A stretch of DNA of 64,000 nt from Zopfochytrium polystomum (GCA_025765615.1 JAIVFJ010000030.1:1-64000), one strand, 5' to 3'. Counted from the first letter of the stretch, positions 1 to 12,545 are shown. Translations and numbers: made by a program. The notes: generated by a model not told the origin, from the sequence alone.

Positions 1-2450
1 GATCTGCTTTGAGCTTGGAACCAGGGAATGAGATAGCAAAGCCGTTTTCATCCATGTGAAGATGTTGGTCTCATCAATATAAGGAGGGATTCTCTCATAA
101 GCTGCAGCTTGCCTCAAATTGATCTGAGTTAATTTATAAAGTGGGGATTTTGGGAAGTCAACATTCTGAATATCAATTGAAGAATATTGCTTGACCACAT
201 ACTTTTACAATAAAGATACTCAAAACACGCATTCCAACCTCGTAGCTCATTGACCGGCGACAAATTGCATTCAACTCACTGTGCAAAGACTCATTTGAAC
301 TGAAGAAATGAGGCTTCGCTGCAGACCAGCTTCAACGTGGATATTATTCTTTCCAATAGGAACAAGGTCTCCACGCCAAATATGCTTGAGTGTATTTGTT
401 GCTGTTGCCCTCCATCTCTCCACTGGGACTGTAATGTCTGCTGGTGATACGGTGCTTAGGAGTTCACGGACACAGAAAAAACATGTCAGATCGATCTCTC
501 AGCTGATGGTCTGATTCATATAAAGCATCGTGGAATCGACGGGAGAGTAAGCCACGCAGCTCTTTCTTAACTTTGGAGGTTGACCGCGAAATGAGATGAA
601 ATGGATCTTGGCACGCTCGGAATCTTGATTTGTTGAATTTTGTTACCAAAGGATGAGCATTAGTCGCACCTTACCGTTTACCCATTGCACGCACACAGCC
701 CCGCATTGCCTTTGGGTTATCACAAACAACCAAAATGTCTTGCATTTCATCAATGTCAGGAAATTCAATTGTAGCATCTGACCAAAGGCTCTCATTGCTC
801 AAAGGCTCAATAGTCATCTCGTCAAGGATGTCACCCCCCCTCATCCCCAACAATTGAGCAATTATCCTCTTCCATTTCATTAAGACTCATCTCGCCATCA
901 TCAGAGTCCTCATCAAGCTCAGGTTCCTCAAATTGCTTTGTGGTTCCACTGCTGGACAGATGCCTCACGTTTAAATCTTCAGTGAAAACAGCATTCATCA
1001 GATCATCTTGACAAAGTTTGCGTAAATATCAGTATAAGCAAAACTGTCATATGAAAACCATCGAACCTGTTGGTGCGTGATTCATTGCATTACTGTCACC
1101 CATCACTTGGGTAATGTTGTCTGTGTTTTTCAAATTATATGCAAACAGTTAGAGAATCATTCGAAAAAACCTAAAAAAAAAAGAAAATAAAGAGAGAAGC
1201 AGCCCTACCAGACGCAGCAGTTGGTTCATCAAATGAATCAAAATTTCTCCAGCACAAAATATCAGCACCCACTGTTTAGATCATCCAGATCACTGCCATC
1301 TGGAGTGTGACTGACACTAGCTGCATCATCCATAGCTGTAAATGTATCACCGACTTTGGCAGTTGGTTCCACGTTGTACTGCACAATCCGCTTCAAAAAC
1401 TCAGTAATCTCGCCTTGATTTTCTGAAGCGACAAATTGCCGATTGACGATTTCTCCTAAAAAAAAGGGGTGCCCGCACAAGGTCAGCACTATTTTCTTTG
1501 CTGCAAATACTCACCAATCTCATTCCGAGCTAAAAGAAGCAGGTGGCACTCCTTTAAGTTTGCAGACTGTTGACCCTTTCTAAATCGTAGACGTTTCGCA
1601 AATTTTCGTGTTCCGTCCAAGGACACTGACTTAGTGACCTTTGCTGAATTCATTAGGGCAGACGCAAGGTGATCAAATTTGGCAGTCTCTTTGAGCCAAA
1701 GTGAGCTCATTTCCTTTCGATCAGGTGGCTTGTTCTTGTCCAAATAGTCTGCCAAAGTGGGAGGAGTTGGGCGGATTTCTGCACTGATTATTTCAGAGCG
1801 TTTTGCAAAGCGCTGCAGCAGTTGCGCATATCGGCCTGATAAGTTGTAGACAGAGTTTATCTCACAATATGTAAAGTGTTTATTTGCAGAAAGTTACCTG
1901 ACCGAATAGACAAAATTTCTTTCAAAGAAGATTTGAGCCCAATTGCTGTGTAAAAGCAGCGAGCCACAAAGCGCTCGTATAACTCAACAGAGACACCTCC
2001 TTTGAACGTTAGAATATAAGGGAATCTTCCACGCTTTTCATCGTCTAGTAGCTCAAAAAATCGCTCGTCAATAGTGGAGAAGTAGCCTGATCCTTTTGCA
2101 TCTTCTTCTGGATCAAGCTCAGCTCTTGTTGACTTCTTCCACATTGAACATCGGTATTGGCGATATATCAAATAAGTACGATGTTTAATGTCGTTCACAA
2201 GCCTCCAACGAATTTTGACAAAACGGGGTACACAGCTGCATCCAGTTCGAATGCAAACAATTGCCCCATTAGAAAAGGTTGCTTCGATATTCCAGACATA
2301 GGTTGGGAAGCTGAAGAGTTCCTCTGAGGCCTGTGCCTCCTTGTCCTCAGGCATTGTAAGAACGGGAGGGAATATTCCACGTAAATTTGCGTCATTGAAT
2401 CGTGCTGTGGCAAATGATGCAGCATACTGCGAGAGTTTTCCTTGATCCAT
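1..2450 (-). CDS. DUF6729-like, probably transposon-associated protein (partial; runs off left edge)
   Basis: Multi-exon minus-strand gene whose 3' part lies outside the window. Clear exons are 2450-1898, 1835-1515 and 1456 to about 1269. Introns start GTAACT and GTGAGT and end in TATCAG and TTTTTTTAG, and the phases close. Coding character continues at about 1010-671, 650-490, 460-270 and 200-1. The first exon carries a C-rich stretch (CIRTGCSCVP near residue 67) followed by RWR...YRQYRC, then FPYILTFKGGVSVELYERF. This order (treble-clef-like cysteines, then a motif for polyps of host-strain presence) resembles fungal DUF6729 proteins found beside transposase genes. The DPFHLISR motif near 600 fits the downstream part of such proteins. 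Family assignment is from memory. No catalytic residues could be confirmed. The frame is broken by a 7-C run at 834-840; six C would keep it open. It could be a decayed element or carry an assembly error. Confidence 0.45.
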
Positions 2451-4399
2451 TGTTGCAGAGGCAATCTGAATGAGTATGATACTATGTGTCTACAAAGGAA
2501 AAGGGGTGTTACATCACGCACTGCTGATCTGTGATGGTGCAACAAAGCGTTCATCTTACATAAGAGCTTTAGTGAATAAATGGACACGTTGTTTGCAGAT
2601 ACAATCTCCGCTTTATTTGACACGACAGGTCGAAGTTACACTGGGGGTTTGTGACAGGGGCCAATGGGAGCGTGTTGCAGGATCATATGAGGAGGAGAAG
2701 AAGAGGACGAGTCAACTGTGGCAGAGTGGGCGCATAGGTGTCAACCAGGTTCTCCTCTTGTCCTGCTGCTGGCGCTCTCGTTGATTCTCCCCCCCACCCC
2801 CTTTTTTTTATTCACTCACCTGTGCAAGGCTCACAGAGTTGTCAAATCCTTCAAACCGGAGCCTGCTGACGTAGCAATACTTTAGTCGCTTGAATCCAAA
2901 GTCGAAAGGGTTTGTTTGTGTCGGTGGTTTTGGGGTTATTGGGCAAGTGGGTGTTATAAAATAACAAACGAGTTCAACAATTAATCAGTGATGTTCCGCA
3001 AACTGAAGTCGCGCTGAAAGTCAGTCACAGAAAAGAGCAGAAGATGTGAGCATGCGTTCTGTGATTAGTTGAACTGAATCTTCTGCACTTGGCTTACCTT
3101 CAAGACTGTTGAAATAATTTGAGAGCGTCGAAAATGGTCTGAATTAAGTAGTGGTGGGGTCGCGTATCTAAGTCACAAATGACGCAGACGTTGTAAATGG
3201 CGTGGGTCTGGGGAATTGCGGGGATGGATCTCTTTCTGCAGGAGGTGGTACCGATCTTGACCGCGGGCACTGGTGACAGTTTGGAAGTGTTGATGTTTGC
3301 GCCTCTGGCAAGGGTCACGAGCCGGAGAACTTCAGTGTCGTCAAAGGTGGCTGAGCTCAGCACGCATACGCCCCACTTGTCGCAACCAACCGTTGAGTCT
3401 GCTGCGGACCAAAGAAACAGCAGCAACCTAATGACTCGGCAGTCGGAGAGTGAGAGCTGCAACAGAAGTCGGAGGGTAGGATCACGGCAAAAGCAGCCGG
3501 CAGCAGCGTTTTTCAAAGCGACAGCAAAGACGGGAATCCTGTTGGCAGGCGGCGGGAGTGGCGCCTGGAAGGAAAATATGAGCATGTTAGGCATCACGGT
3601 TGCAAGCTATCGAACCTGCTGGATAGGTGGGAACGAGTGGGGAATGGTCCAGGAATGGATAAAGCCCCGCGGGCGTAGATCACCGCAGTGCACACTGTTT
3701 CACTCGATCGACGCAACGGCAGTGGCAGATCTCACGTTTTTCGGAAGCGGGCGGCGGCGGCAGGAACCGGTCAGTGACAAGTCACGGACAAGTCACGTGT
3801 TGACTGACCGGTCATGACCGGTCAATCAGTGTCCGCGGACAATCGGCAGAATCCCCCAGGGCCCCCCCCAACACGAGGAAGGAAACAGGAACGAAATTCC
3901 TTGCGCAACCAAAAAAAAAAAAAGAAAAGACAGGAGATTGTCTGTCTCTGTCTCTGTCGCTTGGTCTGCCGCTTGCTCTCTCAGTCTCTGTCCCTCATCA
4001 CTCCTTGGCAGGAATGGAAAGGGCTTTCTCGTTGTAATTTTTGTCACGTGAGGGTGCGCATCACCTTTCCACTGCAAGTAGAGTTGGTGGTTGATGGCGA
4101 AGAGGTAGTCTGAAGTGTACGTGCTTTGGCCAGTATTGCGTGTGCCCCCCCTGTCATCTGGTTTGGGCATGGCCTGATGCTTTCCTCGGAATTCTTATGT
4201 GTCATCGTCAGGTTCTTAGTCAGAGGCATCATACATCATTCCTGGTCTGAGATCGATGTGTGCTTTGTTTTCTTTCACAGTTGAGGAGTCATCTTCAGTC
4301 GCATCTGATTCATCCTCCATATCCTGGTCCTCATGAGGCTCCTGCAGCTCCACCTGGTTCCCTCAATTCCAGCATGGTTAGCGACGACACGGACGGCAT
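2451..4399. other. Intergenic stretch without a supported gene
   Basis: Open frames exist here (the longest is 206 codons on the plus strand, 3197-3817), but none has a recognisable domain, credible splice context or coding-like composition. The stretch contains a C-rich run near 2790, an A run near 3911-3921, and the clustered GACCGGTC palindromes listed separately. Confidence 0.5.
3805..3824. repeat. Tandem pair of 10-bp palindromes TGACCGGTCA
   Basis: TGACCGGTCA occurs twice back to back (3805-3814 and 3815-3824). Each copy is its own reverse complement. Just upstream, ACAAGTCAC is repeated and another ACCGGTCA sits near 3765. The dyad symmetry could be a dimeric transcription-factor site; nothing in the sequence identifies the factor. 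Confidence 0.6.
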
Positions 4400-5160
4400 C
4401 CTCACAGCGTGCACACCAACGGCTCTTGCCGCAACTCCGACCAAGGACAATGCCGAGCAACTGATAGAGGTTCTCCAGACTTTGAAAAAGGTTGCCCACT
4501 CTTCAGGCCATAGTCATAATGGTCAAGCGGTACCGTCCCGTCGACGCCGCGATGATTGCGTCGCTGAAAATCTACCTGGACAGCTTTGGCCACCTCGTCA
4601 AGCGCATACAACCACTTGACGTGATCATCGAGGCCGCTGCAGCAAACGCCGTCGCAGGCTTCAACAACGTTTGACGAACGCTCCAAAAAGTTCGAGGAGA
4701 ACCTGTTGAAAAGCTTTCCGACCCTCAAAGACCGCTTCGTGCACGTTCTCATGGAGAATGCCGAGCATCCGTTCCAACCCCGCGGTCAACGCCTTTTCTG
4801 CAGATTGCCTCAGCTGCTTCTTTTCTGCTGCACGCTCTGCACCGCCGTGCAACCTAAACTCAATCAGGAAGCCGCAGCTGTTTCAAGACATCGACAAGAT
4901 GGTCGTGGCCGATATCAAAAAGCGGCTCGAGGCGGATTTAAAGCGTGCCATAGACCAGAACAGCAACCTTGAGGAACTGTACCAGGCCACCGCCTGGGAG
5001 TTGTTCGCACTCCGCAAAGAAAGCTGCGATGCTGCGGGAAATTGATGGGATCGAGGAGCGCCTCCTCGGCAGTAATTCGCAAACTGACCCAGACCAAAGT
5101 CGAACTGCCGTTTTTCTTGCACACCTATGTTGCCTACGGCGACATCGTTCAAGCTCAAGT
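4400..5160 (+). pseudogene. Protein-like region with serial +1 frame changes (degraded gene candidate)
   Basis: A helix-rich, protein-like translation can be followed through this stretch only by changing frame repeatedly. The pieces are DNAEQLIEVLQTLKK (about 4449-4495), then LKIYLDSFGHLVKRIQPLDV (about 4560-4625), then FDERSKKFEENLLKSFPTLK (about 4670-4730), then VVADIKKRLEADLKRAIDQN (about 4900-4965), then EIDGIEERLL, then KLTQTKVELPFFLHTYVAYG (about 5085-5145). In order the frames are 0, 1, 2, 0, 1, 2, so each step adds one base. A GT donor-like site (CTCAAGTAATG) follows at about 5157. No family is recognised. The steps are too close for introns. Degeneration, base-call or assembly error, or real frameshifting are the options, in that order of likelihood. 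Confidence 0.35.
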
Positions 5161-5363
5161 AATGCGTCCCCCACTTTAAGATTTCCGCGAAAACATTTGT
5201 CGCCCCACTGTACAAGTTCGTTAGGTAAATTTCAACAACTCACACGGCAACCACAACCTCCACAAAGAGCAACGATTGAATGCCGTGAGCGGGACAACGA
5301 GAAAGAGAGAGAAAGAAAAAAAAAATGAAAAAAATGAAGCAGAGACCATGCCGAAAACTGCCC

Positions 5364-5392
<29 letters not shown>
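5364..5392 (+). repeat. Poly(A) run of 29 bases
   Basis: Uninterrupted A tract about 150 bp beyond the stop codon of the TIR-ankyrin gene, which is on the minus strand, so it reads as poly(T) downstream of that gene. It could be a retroposition scar or simple slippage; no element end is visible. Confidence 0.8.
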
Positions 5393-5394
<2 letters not shown>

Positions 5395-5542
5395 ACACAA
5401 ACGAGACCCGCAACAGCAACGGCAGTCGAATGAAAAGGGTCTTGTGCGGAGGACCGGTTATTCACACTACAAACACACCAGACCGCCGAGGGGAGGCATT
5501 GGAAAAACCCAACAACACTTGCCCTTCCCGCGTCCCCCTTTT

Positions 5543-8500
5543 CTACACCCGATGCGCCGCGCGGCTCTCCAGCCTCTCCAAGACTCTCGCCAAGTACGCA
5601 AAGCCCAACTCCCACGCGACCTCGGCCGCGGTTTTCCCGCGCACGGCGTCGCGGACAGCGGTCGGGACGCCGCCGCGGGCGAGGGCGCGGGCGCGGCCGA
5701 GGATGGCCCACTCGTTGAAGCGGGTGCCGGTGCGGGCGAGCAGGGCGTGGATGGCGGAGCCGGCGCCCCAGGCCGGGTTCGTGGTCGTGGCGGCGGCGTC
5801 GGTTTCGGGCACGTCGAGGAGAAGGACGACGCCGTCGTAGTCGCCGTGGTCGACGGCCATGTGGACGGCGGGGACGCCATCGAGGGTGCGCGCGTTGAAG
5901 ACGCGGTGCGCGAGGACGCGCGCGGAGGGAGCTTGGCCGGCGGCGGCGGTCGTGGTTGCAGGCTCGGTGGTCGAGGACGGCGACGAGTAGAGGGAGCGGA
6001 TGAGCTCGTTCAGCCAAATGACGAGTTCGAGGCTGTGCCACAAGTTTGTGTTGTCCCACTCCGGGTCGGATTTGGCCAGCATGCGGTGGATCGGCTCCCA
6101 GCCGTCGGCGTCGCGCGCGGTCAGCATGGCGGTCCAGAAGGCTGTGGGGCTGGCACCGTCGGCGGCAATCTTCGCGTCGAGCGCGGCGCGGATGGCCTTG
6201 GCGTCCCCGATCTTGCGCACACCATGCAAAATATTGCGCGTCCACGCGCGCCCGGTGGCGGCGTCGACGCCAGTGACGACGGCGGCCGGGTCCGCGCCGT
6301 GGGTCTCGATAAGCGCCTTGACGCCGACTCCGCGTAGCACGGGAGGAAGCGGGCCCTCGCCGTCGCCGAGGTCGAACGGCGCGTGGGGGTCGGCGCCAAA
6401 GGTGCCGACGACAAAGTCCACGCACTCCCTCATGCCGGTCGCGCACGCGAGGTGCAGGGCTCGGTCCACGTCTTCCTTGCTCACGATCGTTGTCGCGGGG
6501 CTACCGGTGGGCGCGTCCGCGGATTTGGCGATGTCCGCGAGCAGCGTCAGGCAGCTGACGCCGTCGCTGCCGTTCCGCACGGACTTGCCGGAAACGATGG
6601 CGCAGAGGACGCGGCCGGCTGTCCGCGGGTCTGCCCGAATGGCGATGCACACCTCCTCGTCTTTCAGCATGTGCTCGACGACGCGGTATGAAGACATAAA
6701 ACGCCCACACAGCGACTCGAACGCTTCGACCACGGTAGCGCAAAGGCGCTCTTGCCTCGCGGTAGGCGATTGCGGCTCGTTCGGGTCGACCCATCGGCCG
6801 CCTGCGTCCCTGATCAGTTCCGCGACTTTGATGAGGTCCTTGTCGTCCACAGTTTCGTCTCTGAACACCTCCCGCCGGTCGACGCTCGTGCCAAGCGCGC
6901 AAGCCAAGGCTGTCCGCGGGCTCCCCTTGCCCTCGGCCAAGTCCCAGGTCGCCGGCCCGTTCAGCACGGCGTTCAAGACGTCTGGGGTTGCAGCAAAGCG
7001 TTCAATGAGCTTTGCGACGACCTCAGAGTATCCGCGACTAGCGGCGCTCTGAGCAGCTACGCGCGCCTCCGTCACGACGATATCCGAGGGCCCGGCCGCC
7101 GACGCGCCCGGGGCGGTGGCGGCGGCCAGTCTCGAGAGTATCAATTCGACGACGTCCGTCTGGCCCGACGCGGCAGCGTACGCTGCCGGGCTCCATCCGC
7201 GCCGGTCTTGGCCCGTCAGCAAAGCCACGACGGCGGCGGGGTCATCGTTCCTGTCAAGCAGCTCCTCGATGTGCTGGGTGAGTCCGCCGGTGGCAGCAAG
7301 GTGTACAAGCGCCTGTCCGTGGACGGCGCCGACTGCGTCCGTGGCAGCGCCGTTCGCAATGAGGGTGCGCACGGCGGAGGCCTGGCCGTTGCGCGCGGCA
7401 ACGAGCAAAGGGGTGAGGCCCAGCTTCGTGTCGCGTTCCTCCAGGTAATGCTTCAAAAAGGCCTTGTCCCGCGCTGCTCTTTTTTGCGCAGCGGCACAGA
7501 TCGCGTCGACGCCCCGGCCGTCGTGGGCGCCTCGCCACAACGGTGTTTGGCCGGACTGGTCGCGGCTCCACCACGGCATGCCTGCGTTGATCAGAGCTTC
7601 GACGGCCTGCTCGGCGTTCTCTCTGTCAGTTCTGCGCTCTTGCGAATCCGCAGCGAGGTGGACGGCAGTCGCGCGCCCTTCGCGCTCAAGGGTAACCTCC
7701 ACTGCCCGCATCGCATCGAGGACGGGGCCGGGCTGCAGGAGGCGTTTCAGAATGTCCAGCGACGACTGCTCGTAGGATCGAGTGGCCACGTGCAGAAGGG
7801 GGTCGCCGGCAGTGCGCTCCTTCCACGTGTTGACGGAAGCAAAGGGCGCCGACGACGACATGGCGTCGAGGAGCGTCTCCGTGACGGCGGCGCATTTCGC
7901 TCCGCCCATGATGGCGTTGCCCAGCGGGGTGGCGCCAGAGAATGCCGCGGTCCACGGATCCGCGCCGTACCGCAGCAGGGTCAGGACGGTTTTCACCGGC
8001 GCGTCCTCGAACGAGTCGGGATCGTCGATCGAGGGTCGGTCAATGAAAAACATGCGGGCGAAGGGCAGGATCGACAGCGGCGTCTCGCCCTCGACGTTTT
8101 CAGAGTTCAGGTCGATGCCCCCGGCACCGGGCACATGGCGCGCGCGCGGCTGCTTGGACGCGCGGCCCGCGGCGCCGCGGGTGCGACGCGGTGTAGGCGA
8201 TTCGGACTCGCCGTCGGTAAGCTGGGGATCGAAAAACTCCGTGACCAGGAAACGGAGCGTTTCGAATCTGCGCTTCGATGCGGCGTGGTGGAAAACGTTG
8301 TTGTCGTCGTCGTCGCGCTGGGCAAATGCTTTGACGAGATCGTCCGGCGAGCGGGACCGCAAAGCCTTCATCATCGAGCGGACAACATCGACCAGGCCTG
8401 CTGCCGCCACGCTCATCAAAGTTGTGCGGCCCATCTTGTCTCGCCGTTGAAGCAAGTTCGTCGCTGAGCCACCGTATTTAAGGAGGAGATCGACCACACC

Positions 8501-11412
8501 AGCCCGATCCGACTTATCCATGTCTTGGCCGTAAGGGGGCTTCGTCAACGCGCAGTCGAGCGGCGTTCTTCCCTTCTTATCTTCGAGGGATAAGATGGGG
8601 CAACCCGTCTCGGAAGTACTTTTTGAAGCTTCGGTTTGTAAGACCAGTCCAGCCATCTCTACGCGACGGCCTTTGGGAATGAAGTGGTGACTCTGGAGGC
8701 AAATGTGATGAAGGATGGTCATTCCCTCCTTGTCGACCACCTTCGAGACGTCCACGTTTTGCTCTCGCGCCCGTTTGAGGAGGAAGCCCAACGTAGCGGG
8801 CGCGCCAACTTTAATGCCGCAGTTGTGCAGTGTCGTGATACCGTTATCGTCGCACGGGGTGGCATACTCGGCTCCGGCGTCGACCAGCAGCTTCACAACC
8901 TCACTCAGCCGAGCATCGGCCTCGGCGTCGCGGTTGTAAAACTCGTCCACAGCGTCAAACAGAACTCGGGTCAGTGCGTCAGTAGTAAAAGGGGTGGACG
9001 CCACAGCGCGATGGCCGAGGGCTCTTTGCACAACCAATCGGCAGCGCCTTTGAACAGCGATGGAAAGGAAGTCGAGGTCCTCCAGCAGCTCTCGGGAGAC
9101 GTCGGCGCCAGCGCGATCCATCAGGAAGACAGCGATCGCGTCGTGAAAATCGTCGACAGCAGAGTTGACGAGCTCCTTCCACTCCGCCGGCTGCGATGGT
9201 CCGCCGCCCTTTTCTACCAGGAGACGGGCGACCTGAAGCTCCGAGTTCTCGTCTTGTCGAAGCCACATGTTGCAGAGCTGTTGCAAAGGCGTCCTTTCTT
9301 TTTTGTCCCGCACCTTGACGTCCGCTCCCCATTCGATCAGGACGGAAACAAGCTGGTCGCGCTTGTGAGCAACAGCGTGGTGGAGGAGCGAGCGCCCAAG
9401 GGTACTTTCGGCGGTGTCGCTGCTGCCGGACAAGAGCATTTTCTTGGTTTCGTCGTCCTTGAAAACTATCTGTTTGAGAATGTCCGTAAGACCGCCCGCG
9501 GCGCAGCAGCTGGCAAAGGTTTCGCCGTCTTTCGTGACCGCTGCGGTGGAGGCTCCTGCTTTGAGGAGCATCTGGACGATTTCTCCGTGGCCCTGCATTG
9601 CAGCAGCCAGAAGTGGCGTGTCATCGTCCTCAGCGTGCGTGAGCTCCAAGTTGATCGACGGGTCCGTTAGGAGAGCGGCAACCGCCAGTGGAAAGCCATG
9701 ATACGCTGCAGAATAAATTGCGGTTCCGTTGCGGCCGATTTTGTACGGGTAGTGGTTTATATTGGCGCCGGCCGCCATCAACAGCCGAATGGCCTTATGG
9801 GCCAAGAAAGAAGTAGAAGTTGGTAGAAGTAAGTAACCAGTTCTGCAAGCGCAAGCCACCGTGGCGAATGTCTACGCTTACCTCGGGCTGATTTTTCATT
9901 GCCGCAAGAATGATGGGCGTTCGGTCTCCCAGATCCACAGGCTCCGTCTTCGCACCAGCTTCAAGCAGCATCTTCAAAACGTCAATCATTCCAAGGCCAG
10001 CGGCGATTGATATAGCCGTATCGCCGTAGTTCGGAGGTCTCCTGTAATTGATGTCGCAGCGGCCAGTGCCGAGCAGGATACGGACCATTTCCACGTCCTG
10101 CTGCAGGACGGCGGTGATAAGCGGAGTGCGCTCCTGGTTGTCGACGGCTTCAACGTTGACCGTCGCCGACCACGCTTCGTCCGGGTCGAGCAGCATTTTG
10201 GCAAACTCGTGCTGGCGGGTTTCGCAGGCGATGTGGAGGGGGGTCTGGTGGAACCAGTCGATCGCGTTCGGGTCTGCGGGGTTGGGAGAATTCGAAAGGA
10301 GCAGCCGGCCGACCTCCACGCTCCCCATTTGAGCGGCGATGGCGAGGGGCGTCTTTTTGTTCACCTCGACCGCGTCCACTGCCGCACCGAAATTGAGCAA
10401 GGCGGAGGCAATGTCGGTGTTGTTGTAGCCAGCGGCAACGTGGAGCGGTGTTCGAAATTCGCGGTTGGCGCATGACAGGAGGGCGCTTTTCTCGGCGGAT
10501 GTCAAGCCCTCAAACAGCATTTGCACAATGTCCAACTGGCCGGCAGAGACAGCCAGGAAGATTCCTGTTGCGCCCGACGCGTCTTTCAGCAGCAGCGCCT
10601 CCGACATGTCAATGTTGCCACGGAGGATGTGCAAAAAGTATCGAACACAGGTATCGTAGCCGAGTTCGCACGCAATGTGGAACGGTGTCTTGAGGTCGAA
10701 CGGATCCTGTTCCAGTACGAGGTCGACCCGCTTTCGGCGGTCAAACATATCGGTGGTGGCGTGGATGCATGCCTGGACGCCTTCGAAAACGTCTGTGGGC
10801 CGGCGGAGAGCATCGAAGAGGGATGCCGGGATGGCTGCCTTCCTGCGCAGCGCCTCCCGTTTCTCGTTGATGACTTTAACGTGCCGCGAGACAGCCCGCA
10901 GAATCTGGGCTTTCATGACTTCGATGTCACCTTGACGAGCGTCGATATACAGGACGTTACCCATGTCAAAACCTATTTCTGAGAGGGTCCACTTTGGATA
11001 TTCGCCACTTTTCGGTTTGTCGCCCACTGAAAGCCGAACAGTTTTCAGGTCTCCTGTCAGAAATGCACTCCTGGGACACACGACAGCCACAACGAGCCCC
11101 TCCCAAACTCACCAATGACAGGAATGACGGGAAGCTTGAGCTGGTGCTTTGCAAAGAACCATTCCTTTTTGCAGTTTTCGCTGCGCACGTACTCGTCGCT
11201 GATGTACGCAACGACGATGGAGGCCTTGCCCAGCGCTTCTACCAGCTGGCCAAAGAGGGGCTCGCCGTCACCGAGCTCCGCGACATCCAGCCACGCGGCG
11301 AAGCCCTTGTCCACCAACCACCTGTACACATCGCGAGGGTCCAACGGCCCGACGGCGGCAAACGCGGACGGCTGGTTCTTGCCTTCGTTGATTTCGGCCG
11401 TTATTTGCGCTC

Positions 11413-11452
<40 letters not shown>

Positions 11453-12545
11453 AGTGTGAGCCAACCCAAAGGAAAGAAAGAAAAGGAGAATGGTCAACAG
11501 GAGGTGGTTAGTCGTGCACCCCCTTTCCACGAAGAAAGAAAAAAGAAAACACCCAGCCGAACCGACTATTCCGCCAGCAGTAGCTATTGAAGATCAAAGG
11601 CGGCGCCTCGCTGATATCAACGTTCTTTGCATTGGCGCCAGCATTAGCCGACCTAGCTACGAGCTCTGGTGTCTTAAGCGGGAGCGGAGATGGCTGCGCC
11701 ACGACGACGGGCTGGGCGGGCGCTGCCGCAACAGCGCCAACGGCCGCAACCGCGGCTGCGTGCGGCTCGACGCCCGCGGCGACGAGGTCCAGCATGCGCT
11801 CGGCGAGAGCGAGACGGCGCTCCTCAATGTCCAGGCGGCGCTCCTCGAGCGCGAGGCGGCGCCGCTCAATGTCCAGCCACGGGTCGGCGGCGGCGGCCAC
11901 GGTGTCTGTGCTGGTGGGGCCGGCTGCCCGGGGCGCGTGGCGCAAGACAAGGTGGGCGGCGGTGGTGGGTGGCGAGCGGGATTCGGCGGCGGGGGCGGCG
12001 GTTGCGGGGAGCGGGAGGAGGGCGGCTGCGGGGGTCGCTGCGCGGGCGGGGAGCGAGTCGCGAACGACGACGGTTGTGGCGGGGCTGGCGGTGGCGGTGG
12101 GTTGAGCGAGGGAGGACTCGCGCGGGAGGATGGGCGGCATGGGCGGTGGAGGCATGGGGGGCGAGTCCGGGACGTCGACGGTGGCCGGGGTGGACGAGCG
12201 TGAGGAGGCGGACATGGACGTGTGGGCCGATCGGGAGCGCACGCCCAACGCGGACATGCGGCCGGGGATGCGGCGGTTGCTACCTGCGGCGGCGGGCGGT
12301 GCGGGGGCGGACAAGGCGAGGACGTCGGCGGCGGCGGCGTGGCCGGCCAGGGCCGTGTTGTTTGGACCGACGTTGGCGTTGTTGCTCCCCAGCAGGCTCC
12401 AGAAGGGCTGCATCCAGGCTCCGGCCGACTGTCGGCGACGGCCCATGGCCGGTGAGGACGGCGCCGCCGTCGGTGGGGAGTACGGGGGCGAGGCCCGGCC
12501 AGACTCCTTCTCTGCTGGTGGCGGCGGCGATTGCTGCCCGCTCAT
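5543..12545 (-). CDS. TIR domain - giant ankyrin-repeat protein (2,234 aa)
   Basis: Four exons, 12545-11563, 11411-11113, 11053-9882 and 9793-5543, join in phase (introns GTTCGG...ACACAG, GTGAGT...GACAG, GTAAGC...ATAAG). Residues 1-315 are Pro/Ala/Ser-rich and disordered, with a charged heptad-like coiled coil (RRLALEERRLDIEERRLAL). The TIR domain spans about 315-430: first strand IFNSYCWRNS, then GFAAWLDVAELGDGEPLF, IVVAYISDEYVRSENCKKEW and LPVIPVIG. After a short linker, ankyrin repeats run to the C terminus; the clearest are TPLHVAAGYNNTDIASALL and TPIILAAMKNQPE, and later ones are increasingly divergent. TIR modules either scaffold signalling or cleave NAD+, and ankyrin arrays bind protein partners, so a sensor or scaffold role is inferred. 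The canonical NADase glutamate is not evident at its expected place. No signal peptide or membrane segment is seen, so it is probably cytosolic. A (GT)n tract in intron 1 lies just before its 3' splice site. Confidence 0.85.
11417..11450 (+). repeat. (GT)n microsatellite inside intron 1 of the TIR-ankyrin gene
   Basis: About 30 bases of alternating TG. On the coding (minus) strand this is (CA)n, ending a few bases before the intron's AG at about 11412. Confidence 0.9.

Noticed and set aside
3197..3817. 206-codon plus-strand open frame
   Set aside because: No recognisable domain, signal or splice continuation; composition not coding-like.
6752..8467. 571-codon plus-strand open frame (and 5276-6337, 6000-7052)
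   Set aside because: Antisense shadows of the GC-rich ankyrin exon on the minus strand, with Arg/Gly/Ala-biased translation and no domain.
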